In this document: positions 1-5,585 of the stretch, piece by piece
How positions within the stretch are numbered: the stretch's first letter is position 1
How the letters are laid out: every line of letters begins with the position of its first letter
NCBI GenBank assembly: GCA_012799115.1
Contig: JAAZLY010000039.1
Span: 1-12,697 of the forward strand
Reading direction: 5' to 3'
Origin: Bacillota bacterium
GTDB taxonomy: Bacteria > Bacillota > Limnochordia > Darwinibacteriales > Darwinibacteriaceae
Length of the DNA: 12,697 nucleotides
Program-made: the position numbers and the translations under genes
The notes under the pieces: model-generated
Databases searched by the model: none
Told to the model about the DNA's origin: nothing
What the model saw: only the letters and a program-made list of their open reading frames with translations

Positions 1-110
1 ACCCTATTGTTGAGGAAGCAGATGTCACCGTCAATTTCGTCATCAACTACTGTTTGGTTGTAGCCAAAGAAGTGCTGGTCAACGTCAATGGTGCGATACG
101 GTTCTGCTAA
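1..110 (+). CDS. C-terminal fragment of a small protein paralogous to the next gene
   Basis: Only the last 35 codons are inside the window, read from base 3 to the TAA at 108-110. The fragment ends in a segment nearly identical to the end of the protein at 192-662: both share NFVINYCLVVAKEV, then a V-x-V-[ND]-G-A-I run, and both finish on a cysteine. At base level the shared stretch around the NYCLVVAKEV codons has very few differences, so the two are tandem duplicates. No function is recognised. The gap to the next gene is 81 bases with no terminator, so the copies are probably co-transcribed. The start and N-terminal part lie outside the window. Confidence 0.85.
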   Translation, partial: PIVEEADVTVNFVINYCLVVAKEVLVNVNGAIRFC

Positions 111-191
111 TCCCTCGGGAAGGCCTATGCATGTGGGCAGACCGCGATTGATCACCAGCTTGTAGTTCAAGACACGAAAGGAGGTGTTCCA

Positions 192-662
192 ATGGGATTT
201 CTTTCAGATCAGATGGAGCTTCAAAACTTCCAGAATCATACGCTTAAGACCTTGAAGGTACTTTGTAAGGAAAAGGTGCAGCAACCCAACAACCAGATCA
301 CATTTGGTGTCCCTGGCGTTCCTATAGAGCCGTTCACTGTCACGCTTGTTCCCCTTTCTTTCACGGCTATAGTAGACCAAGACAAGGTGTTCAACACCTG
401 GCAACTGCAGGTCACAACAACGGATCCGTCGGGGTCGGCTACGTCGACAGTCACCTACCGAGAAGACGCCGTGGTTTGTCCGTTCGATCTCACGCAATGG
501 CCAGGTCAGGTAGTTGTACAAAAGCACGATGTAGAGTTTCGAATCATTGGTGAACCCATTGCTGTTGGGCAGCAGATCACCCTGAACTTCGTGATCAACT
601 ACTGTTTGGTTGTCGCCAAAGAAGTCTTGCTTGAAGTCGATGGCGCGATTCCTTTTTGTTAG
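192..662 (+). CDS. Hypothetical 156-residue beta-rich protein, second tandem copy
   Basis: I do not recognise this family. The start is fixed by a strong AAAGGAGG site (177-184) seven bases before the ATG. There is no signal peptide or membrane segment, so it is probably cytoplasmic or surface/coat-associated by another route. The first 30 residues look helical and polar; residues 35-156 alternate hydrophobic and polar residues as in a beta sandwich. Four cysteines occur (C25, C96, C138 and the terminal C156), and the last two are conserved in the upstream copy. The C-terminal V-x-F-x-I-x-G...NYCLVV...G-A-I pattern faintly recalls the repeated beta domains of spore-envelope proteins (SPOCS/DUF3794), but the likeness is too weak to assign. 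A terminator follows within 30 bases, so this is the last gene of its unit. The antisense frame is open for much of its length but lacks a ribosome site. Confidence 0.8.
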   Translation: MGFLSDQMELQNFQNHTLKTLKVLCKEKVQQPNNQITFGVPGVPIEPFTVTLVPLSFTAIVDQDKVFNTWQLQVTTTDPSGSATSTVTYREDAVVCPFDLTQWPGQVVVQKHDVEFRIIGEPIAVGQQITLNFVINYCLVVAKEVLLEVDGAIPFC

Positions 663-687
663 CTCATCCAAGAAGTCTTCCACAGAG

Positions 688-724
688 AAAGCACTTTCCA
701 TAGGGTTGGGGAGTGCTTTTTGTT
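688..724 (+). terminator. Rho-independent terminator after the tandem paralogs
   Basis: AAAGCACT (688-695) pairs perfectly with AGTGCTTT (712-719). The stem extends inward through two wobble pairs and two G-C pairs to about 699/708, leaving an eight-base loop. It runs directly into TTTTTGTTGTCT. It sits 25 bases past the stop at 662 and separates that unit from the lipoprotein gene at 822. Confidence 0.85.
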
Positions 725-758
725 GTCTGTTACTTGGTAAGACTGTCCCTAGGTGATA

Positions 759-786
759 TTGACTCCATAAACCCTCTGGTTAGACT
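759..786 (+). promoter_or_regulatory. Candidate sigma-A promoter for the lipoprotein gene at 822
   Basis: TTGACT at 759-764 (5 of 6 to TTGACA) is followed after 16 bases by TAGACT at 781-786 (4 of 6 to TATAAT). It lies downstream of the terminator and about 35 bases before the start codon, leaving room for the AAAAAGGAGG ribosome site at 802-811. Motif and position are seen; activity is inferred. Confidence 0.5.
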
Positions 787-821
787 GAAAATAGGAGGGT
801 GAAAAAGGAGGAGAGCATGAT

Positions 822-1901
822 ATGCGTGGTTGGCCTAGGGCAACAGTTGTCCTTGTCTTAGCTATAGTTTCCCTTATTATGTCTGGCTGTCTGTTTGGTG
901 GTGCAGGGGAGATTCAAACCCTGGAGCTCACGGCAAGTCATGAAGTCCTGGGCTTTGGTGAAACAGCTCAATTGAGCGCAGTGGGTAAAACAAAGACGGG
1001 GAAAAAAGTGGCTGTCATAGCTGACTGGGAGATTATCAAGGGGTCAGGTACCCTGGTTGATTCCGGTTTTCGTGCCTCCAGCTGGAACTATGAGGGGCCG
1101 GTAGTCTTACGAGCTACCTATCAAACGATCTCTGCGGAGATAACACTTACAATCAACGGCCTTCTGGGAGAGCCGAACCCATTTCCCAAGCCAAGCAGTA
1201 TAGACGATGCTCTTCCCAAGAAAACGGACCCTATTCTTCTTCAAGTGGGTGAGCCGGTTTCTGTTTATGCGGAACTTGTTCCCTATTTCGTGATCTATCC
1301 TTTCATCGATCTTAGCGCCTTCAAGGACATTTGGAGTTACTTTGTTCGCAATGGAACCATCCAACCGCCGGAACTTATGGAGGGCGAAAAGAGCCGCTAT
1401 GCATCGGCTTGGATCGCGGACGATGTCTATGAAGAATTACTGCCGGAGATCCCAAGTGTGAGCCATCAAGTCCATTTTGAGCTGATTGAAACAGAAGTCT
1501 TGCCTGGAGGTGCTAGTCAGTCCCGGACCATTACATATCGCCATGGGACAACGCTGGAACAAGCTTCCGAAATGTTCTATCGGCTGGTCCCAAAAATCGC
1601 TACCTCGTACGGCTGGGGTTGGAGCAACCTGTCAGGTAACCTTGGGCGGGAGATCCAGAAAAGCACACAGGAGTCTGTGACGCTTGAACCGGAAGAGGTA
1701 GTTTCAAGCACATGGAGTTTTGTCAGTCCCGATGATGCCGATTTCTATCTCCACAGTGCCTGGGTGAGAGTGGATACCTTCTATCTAAGTGACAGCGAGG
1801 GAAACCCGCTGGACACCTCAGTTGCCTTTGCCAAGTACGGCTTCAGTCCCTGCCCTGTGGAAATCCGTGGTGACGTTGTCTATGTGACTTGGTCCTTTTA
1901 G
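822..1901 (+). CDS. Lipoprotein with an N-terminal Ig-like (bacterial Big-type) domain
   Basis: The 359-residue product starts with a lipoprotein signal: basic MRGWPR, a hydrophobic run, then M-S-G-C with the lipidated cysteine at residue 23. It should be anchored on the outer face of the membrane. Residues about 30-110 read as a bacterial Ig-like domain: 'LTASHEVLGFGETAQLSA', then a charged turn, a W-E-I...GSGTL strand pair and an alternating VVLRATY...AEITLTI end, which is the usual Big_2-type rhythm. The remaining 240 residues, rich in tryptophan and tyrosine, match nothing I know. AAAAAGGAGG (802-811) sits ten bases before the ATG. A second ATG at 817 is out of frame. The gene stands alone behind its own promoter and runs into the convergent gene, the two stops overlapping. 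The role is unknown; cell-surface binding is a guess from the fold. Confidence 0.85.
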   Translation: MRGWPRATVVLVLAIVSLIMSGCLFGGAGEIQTLELTASHEVLGFGETAQLSAVGKTKTGKKVAVIADWEIIKGSGTLVDSGFRASSWNYEGPVVLRATYQTISAEITLTINGLLGEPNPFPKPSSIDDALPKKTDPILLQVGEPVSVYAELVPYFVIYPFIDLSAFKDIWSYFVRNGTIQPPELMEGEKSRYASAWIADDVYEELLPEIPSVSHQVHFELIETEVLPGGASQSRTITYRHGTTLEQASEMFYRLVPKIATSYGWGWSNLSGNLGREIQKSTQESVTLEPEEVVSSTWSFVSPDDADFYLHSAWVRVDTFYLSDSEGNPLDTSVAFAKYGFSPCPVEIRGDVVYVTWSF

Positions 1902-3031
1902 GTAGAGCGGGATTGCCGTAGCCTATCGTTTGCCGCTGTCCGAACCAGCTTGTAAATGGTTGCTGCTACTGGTACGCTAAACAGCATTCCGACAATACCG
2001 CCCAGGCCGCCGCCAATCATGACAGCTGCAAATACCCAGATCCCTGGTAAGCCAATAGAGGTACCCATCACTCTGGGATAGATCAGATTTCCTTCCAGCT
2101 GTTGTAGTACTATGATGAAAACAATAAACAAGAGGGCTTTGGTAGGGTCTACCTGGAAGATCAATAATACACCTACTGCTGCTCCGAGATAGGCGCCTAG
2201 AATGGGAATGAGTGATGTGACACCGATAAAGATGCCTACGGATGTCGCATAGGGAAAGCCAAAGATGAGCATCCCCAGTATGCAAAGTGCCCCTAAGATC
2301 ACAGCTTCGGTGCATTGCCCAGTAATAAAATTGGAAAAACTCTCGTTGGCTACCGAAAGAACCGTATTGAGCCGAGCTGCCGTTTCTGGTCCTATAAAGG
2401 CCTCTTGAAGTCTCTTGATCTGAGCCAACAGTCTCTCTTTACTGGCTAGAAGGTAAGCAGAAAAAGCTAATCCTACAATAAGGCTAAAGAGTCCCGATGT
2501 GAACCCTGAGAGCAGGCTAATCGACGAGGTCAAAATTCCACCGATGCTCTGGGGAACGCTGGATTGGATGCGTTCAGAAATGCTATCCCAGCTAAAGCTA
2601 TCTCCGCTCATCCACTCATTGACGAAGGACCACTGCTCTTGATGATCCCCGAACCATCTGCGTATTTGCTCCCAGTATTCAGGCAATACGGCAGATAGTG
2701 CCCGAATCGTATCTACGACCTTTGGTAGTACGAGCGTAATGACCGCCACAAGGATCAAGAGTATAAGAACGTAGGAGAGAAGGAGACAAACCGGTCGTTT
2801 GGTCTTGTGAATCCAGCTCTGTTCTGCTTTGGGGAAATAGTGCCTTTCCAGGAAACGCATGAGAATGTTGACGACGTAAGCAATCATAAAGCCCAATACC
2901 AGCGGATGTAAAATTCCATAGACGGTCTTCAGTGCCTGTACGATTTGACCGAAATATGCAATAACTAGCACCAATCCTGCCAATAATAGCGCTCTTTTAA
3001 CAAACGTCGTGTCTTTAGACTTACTCTCCAT
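1898..3031 (-). CDS. AI-2E/PerM-family transporter (YtvI-like membrane protein)
   Basis: This polytopic membrane protein belongs to the AI-2E transporter (PerM/YtvI/TqsA) family, whose members export small molecules or ions, often with unproven substrates. Numbering from the ATG at 3031, the protein has 377 residues, typical of the family. Two hydrophobic segments near residues 13-30 and 40-58 are followed by a third near 82-104, a soluble stretch, and a C-terminal block of membrane segments from about 165. Family hallmarks are visible: TSLIPILGAYLGA near 273-285, QQLEGNLIYPRVMG near 310-323, and a glycine-rich GGGLGGIVG before SVPVAA near the end. I prefer the start at 3031 because a GGAG (3039-3042) lies seven bases upstream of it. 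An in-frame ATG at 3049 would add six residues but has no ribosome site. The gene points away from the peptide locus, and no functional link to it is evident. Confidence 0.9.
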   Translation of the reverse strand: MESKSKDTTFVKRALLLAGLVLVIAYFGQIVQALKTVYGILHPLVLGFMIAYVVNILMRFLERHYFPKAEQSWIHKTKRPVCLLLSYVLILLILVAVITLVLPKVVDTIRALSAVLPEYWEQIRRWFGDHQEQWSFVNEWMSGDSFSWDSISERIQSSVPQSIGGILTSSISLLSGFTSGLFSLIVGLAFSAYLLASKERLLAQIKRLQEAFIGPETAARLNTVLSVANESFSNFITGQCTEAVILGALCILGMLIFGFPYATSVGIFIGVTSLIPILGAYLGAAVGVLLIFQVDPTKALLFIVFIIVLQQLEGNLIYPRVMGTSIGLPGIWVFAAVMIGGGLGGIVGMLFSVPVAATIYKLVRTAANDRLRQSRST

Positions 3032-3194
3032 TTCTGCTCTCCACTCCATTCAGGCGCATTGTACGCAAGCATCCGAAGATGTATTCTAAATTGTAGGGGG
3101 GATGTCCTCCATACCTTAGCTTCTTTGCCTTGGTGGCCGAGTGCACTCTGGGGGCGGGTTTTTGTATTGGTTGATGCTCCGATGTACTGTAGTG

Positions 3195-3211
3195 TCTTTC
3201 GTATCGAAAGA
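3195..3211. repeat. Perfect 7-bp inverted repeat before the precursor peptide gene
   Basis: TCTTTCG-TAT-CGAAAGA forms a perfect inverted repeat with a three-base centre. It ends 12 bases before the ribosome site of the peptide gene at 3237, in the 205-base divergent gap shared with the AI-2E gene. It could be an operator or an RNA hairpin in the 5' leader. No T-run follows, so it is not a terminator. I found no convincing promoter in this gap. Confidence 0.4.
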
Positions 3212-3236
3212 AAAACAAATTTAGGGAGGATTTGTG

Positions 3237-3425
3237 ATGGAGAAAAACAGGAAGGTCAAGACAGAGAAAATTGCTGATCAAGAGATGGAAAAGGTAAAGG
3301 GAGGGGCCTCTCGGCCGCATTTCCTAGGCCCATTTTGCGAAGTTTGTGGGAAGGATCTGTGCTACGAAGAGCGTACGCCGGATGGTTTGTGTCTGCCGTG
3401 TGGTGCGGCACGGGGCTCAAAATAA
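3237..3425 (+). CDS. Double-glycine (C39-processed) precursor peptide with five cysteines
   Basis: The 62-residue peptide is a probable secreted peptide or bacteriocin-like precursor. GGGAGG (3224-3229) lies seven bases before the ATG; a GTG at 3234 is in frame but too close to the site. Residues 1-23 look like a C39 leader ending in MEKVKGG: hydrophobic residues at -4 (V20), -7 (M17) and -12 (I12) from the cut, and E at -8, as in classical double-glycine leaders. The predicted mature part (residues 24-62, 39 residues) begins A-S-R-P and has cysteines at 34, 37, 42, 52 and 55, giving C-x2-C-x4-C-x9-C-x2-C. The two CxxC pairs, both followed by G or G-A, resemble a very small zinc ribbon; a disulfide peptide is the alternative. 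No modification enzyme is nearby. The C39 transporter at 5586 is the obvious processing and export partner. Confidence 0.85.
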   Translation: MEKNRKVKTEKIADQEMEKVKGGASRPHFLGPFCEVCGKDLCYEERTPDGLCLPCGAARGSK

Positions 3426-3451
3426 CTTTGGACGGGAGGGGTTTTTGACAT

Positions 3452-4378
3452 ATGAAGAAGAAATTCCCTTTAGTTCTGCTGCTATTGGTGCTGAGCCTTG
3501 TGGCAGGAAGTGTTCAGGCTCAAGCAAAATCAAAACCTGAGATGATTGTCCCAGTAGATCCTAGCCATTATGGTGGGGCCCATGCCTATGCTAACGCTGG
3601 AGATAATCCGAACTCCCGCTACTATGTGAACCTTGACTTCTACAATATGACATCCGATGATCAGCTGACGATCATCCCTAAGTTTAAGACATACCAGCAA
3701 ACAACAGAATGGTCCAGTGGCAATGCAGCAGTACTCATGGTGTTACAGCACTTTGGCAATAATGATTTCACCGAAATGGGACTGGCGGAAATCATGAAGT
3801 CCTCGACGGACTTGGATACTCCAGGGTCCAAACCTGGCAGCGCCGACAACTACTATGAGTACGGTACAGATATCGGACAGATCTACAATTTCTTCAGCAA
3901 TCTAGAGGGCTTTGAAGTGCTGGAGACAAGTTACAGAGAAGACTATGGCATAAGTGATCTCGTGGGTGAGCAAGACGGCTTTACTCCTGGCGATGTGGGT
4001 AATCTTTGGCCAACCTTCTCTCTGAACAGTTTGTACACCAGGGAAAACGACGATGCCAGTGAAGATTGGGTTGACGCAGCGGAGAGTTATTTTGTTACCT
4101 GGCTCACTGGCCATCTGAAGGCGAATAGGCCCATCATTGTTGCCTGGGGAGACTGGGACGGGCACTGGCAAGTGATCATTGGCTACGACACCAATGGTAC
4201 GCCAGGGATTGGCGATGACATTTTGGTATTTGCAGACCCTTACGATACCTCTGATCATTGGCAGGATGGCTATTACTACTATCCTTTAGAGCGCTGGTTC
4301 TTCATGTGGATGGACCGGAATTTTGCTCCGAAACCATTCCAGCTGCAGCCCTTAATTGTAGTTGAGGCTGTAAATTAG
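3452..4378 (+). CDS. Secreted C39-like papain-fold protein with catalytic Cys replaced by Ser
   Basis: The 308-residue product has a Sec signal peptide (MKKK, a hydrophobic run to about 19, then A-Q-A with probable cleavage after residue 25) and no lipobox, so it should be released outside the membrane. Residues 77-105 match the active-site helix of C39-like peptidases (Peptidase_C39_2 type): FKTYQQTTEWSSGNAA. The family pattern is Q-x5-C-G-x-A; here Q83 is present but the cysteine position is S89 (codon AGT, 3716-3718). The other triad positions look intact: H238 in DGHWQVIIGYD and D262 in FADPYD. A serine usually abolishes this chemistry, so it may be a binding protein rather than a protease. 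GGGAGGGG (3434-3441) precedes the ATG. It lies 26 bases after the precursor peptide, so the pair is almost certainly co-transcribed. Immunity, chaperone or peptide-capture roles are inference. Confidence 0.8.
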   Translation: MKKKFPLVLLLLVLSLVAGSVQAQAKSKPEMIVPVDPSHYGGAHAYANAGDNPNSRYYVNLDFYNMTSDDQLTIIPKFKTYQQTTEWSSGNAAVLMVLQHFGNNDFTEMGLAEIMKSSTDLDTPGSKPGSADNYYEYGTDIGQIYNFFSNLEGFEVLETSYREDYGISDLVGEQDGFTPGDVGNLWPTFSLNSLYTRENDDASEDWVDAAESYFVTWLTGHLKANRPIIVAWGDWDGHWQVIIGYDTNGTPGIGDDILVFADPYDTSDHWQDGYYYYPLERWFFMWMDRNFAPKPFQLQPLIVVEAVN

Positions 4379-4390
4379 ATTAGAACAAGT

Positions 4391-4419
4391 TGGGCGCCTC
4401 CCTTTTTGGAAGGCGCCCA
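4391..4419 (+). terminator. Strong GC-rich hairpin after the peptide/C39-like pair
   Basis: TGGGCGCCT (4391-4399) pairs perfectly with AGGCGCCCA (4411-4419), and two further C-G pairs are possible inside. It begins 12 bases after the stop at 4378. The following GACTATTTCTA is only moderately T-rich, so termination may be partial. It could also act as a 3' stabilising hairpin that sets a higher level of the peptide message than of the export genes. Confidence 0.55.
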
Positions 4420-4469
4420 GACTATTTCTACGCGTGCCGAATGAGCGACTAGAAAAATTTCGGTTCGCG

Positions 4470-4497
4470 GTAGGATTTTTCCCCAATGAGGCAGAAA
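4470..4497 (+). promoter_or_regulatory. Candidate sigma-H-type promoter before the export operon
   Basis: GTAGGATTT (4470-4478) fits the Bacillus sigma-H -35 pattern RnAGGAwWW. After 12 bases, GCAGAAA (4491-4497) fits the -10 pattern RnnGAAT except for the final T. Transcription would begin near 4504. A 7-bp inverted repeat, GAAAAAT (4452-4458) and ATTTTTC (4475-4481), overlaps the -35 element and could be an operator. No good TTGACA/TATAAT pair was found in this gap, leaving this as the best promoter candidate for the operon. Confidence 0.45.
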
Positions 4498-4498
4498 A

Positions 4499-4678
4499 TG
4501 TAAAAACCAGATGTATGCAGAACGATTTGTACTGCCGTGTGGACCTCGCCGGAGAGTTTTTCAGGGCAGCTTCTGCCTAGCCTACTGATGATTCCCAGAA
4601 AGGTTTGGTCTCTGTCTGGGTTTTTTCTTTAGCGAAGAGTTTTCTGCACGACTTGTGGAGGATAGGGGGTAGAGCCCT
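4499..4678 (+). other. Untranslated leader between the candidate promoter and the HlyD gene
   Basis: This 180-base stretch holds no confident gene. It contains a small hairpin (GGCAG 4565-4569 with CTGCC 4573-4577, loop CTT), the terminator at 4594-4626, then a T-rich run and the ribosome site of the HlyD gene. A 25-codon frame (ATG 4511 to TGA 4586-4588) ends just before the terminator stem, a layout seen in attenuators, but it has no ribosome site. I do not recognise any known riboswitch or 6S/tmRNA/SRP signature. Confidence 0.35.
4594..4626 (+). terminator. Rho-independent terminator or attenuator inside the leader
   Basis: CCCAGA (4594-4599) pairs with TCTGGG (4615-4620), and the stem runs straight into TTTTTT (4621-4626) and then CTTT. 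The loop is long (15 bases), so it is moderate in strength. It may be a second terminator for the upstream peptide unit. If the promoter at 4470-4497 is real, it would instead attenuate the export operon. Confidence 0.65.
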
Positions 4679-5569
4679 GTGGAACCAGGCCTCTTTAGAA
4701 AATCGTCCCTAGAGCGCATAGCATCGCCAGAGCGCTTACATGAATACATCAAAATTACACACGTTGGTGTCTGGGCCGCGCTCCTAGCCTGCTTGGCCCT
4801 CTTGATTGCCGTTGGGTTCTGGGGCTTTTATGGAAATATACCGGAGACGGTCAGCGCCTTTGGCATCATCTTTCCGGAACATGGCGTGACAACAGTGATC
4901 CCTTCCGTAGGAGGCCGGATTAGCAATATGCGGGTTAGAGTCGGAGATTTCGTGGAGGCGGGGCAGATCCTAGCTGTGATTCCCCAAGACGATCTGATCC
5001 GGCAAATTAACCAGGAGAGAAATTCGCCAACCCCTGATCAGCGCCTGATAGATTCTCTGATTGCCGAATATGAAAGTGGTTCCCTTGTACTTTCCCCTGT
5101 GTCTGGCCTTGTTCTTTCCGCAAAGTCAACGAACGAAACCATCACCTCTTCAGAGGCCATTGTCACCATTGCTCAGCAAAAGAAATACGCCGATGATCGC
5201 CAATTGATCGGTTACATTCCCATATCCGCAGCCCGCAAGTTGCACGAAGGCATGGAAGTGCAGGTCTCTCCTGACTTTGCTCCTCGGGAAGAATACGGAT
5301 TTATGTATGGTCATATCACCTCCGTTGGCACCTATCCCGTATCTGCAGCAGACGTACTGGCCCAAGTGGGCAATGAGCAGTACGCTAGGAGTTTGCTTCC
5401 GGAGGATAATAGCGTTGAGATTCGGGTTACCCTCACCGTTGATTCTGCTTCTGCCAACAAGCTGAAGTGGTCGAATAGAAAAGGCGAAGACTTGGTGATT
5501 TCCATCGGCACCTCTTGTCGTCTGCAAATTGTCGTGAAGAACTACCGTCCCTATGAGCTAATACTTTAG
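4679..5569 (+). CDS. NHLM-type bacteriocin secretion adaptor (HlyD family)
   Basis: This 296-residue membrane-fusion protein should bridge the ABC exporter to the outside. The start is GTG, with AGGGGG (4664-4669) nine bases upstream. The N-terminal LFRKSSLERIASPERLHEYI, before one membrane segment at about 29-51, is characteristic of the NHLM secretion protein family (TIGR03794 type, named from memory). Residues 69-105 form the first half of a lipoyl/barrel-sandwich domain (V-G-G-R-I-S-N-M-R-V-R-V-G-D-F-V-E-A-G-Q). A very short coiled coil at about 106-133 follows, then the second half (V-L-S-P-V-S-G-L-V-L-S-A) at 136-165 and a beta-barrel region. The short hairpin fits adaptors that lack a TolC partner, as in a Gram-positive envelope. 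It opens the operon and is followed after 16 bases by the C39 transporter. Confidence 0.9.
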   Translation: MEPGLFRKSSLERIASPERLHEYIKITHVGVWAALLACLALLIAVGFWGFYGNIPETVSAFGIIFPEHGVTTVIPSVGGRISNMRVRVGDFVEAGQILAVIPQDDLIRQINQERNSPTPDQRLIDSLIAEYESGSLVLSPVSGLVLSAKSTNETITSSEAIVTIAQQKKYADDRQLIGYIPISAARKLHEGMEVQVSPDFAPREEYGFMYGHITSVGTYPVSAADVLAQVGNEQYARSLLPEDNSVEIRVTLTVDSASANKLKWSNRKGEDLVISIGTSCRLQIVVKNYRPYELIL

Positions 5570-5585
5570 CAGGCGGGGGGATCAT

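Noticed and set aside
204..701. 165-codon minus-strand frame opposite the 192-662 gene
   Set aside because: It lacks a ribosome site and is antisense to a gene with a strong site and a tandem paralog, so it is a shadow frame.
3162..3190. TTGTAT-17-TACTGT as a promoter for the precursor gene
   Set aside because: Only three of six matches in each hexamer; too weak to report as a feature.
3059..3277. 72-codon plus frame upstream of and overlapping the precursor
   Set aside because: The ribosome site and leader features support the 3237 frame; this frame has neither.
3021..3320. 99-codon minus-strand frame over the divergent gap
   Set aside because: It overlaps the precursor peptide and the start of the transporter gene, and has no ribosome site or recognisable features.
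4511..4588. 25-codon frame in the leader before HlyD
   Set aside because: No ribosome site and no double-glycine or bacteriocin feature; kept only as a speculative attenuator element, not called as a gene.
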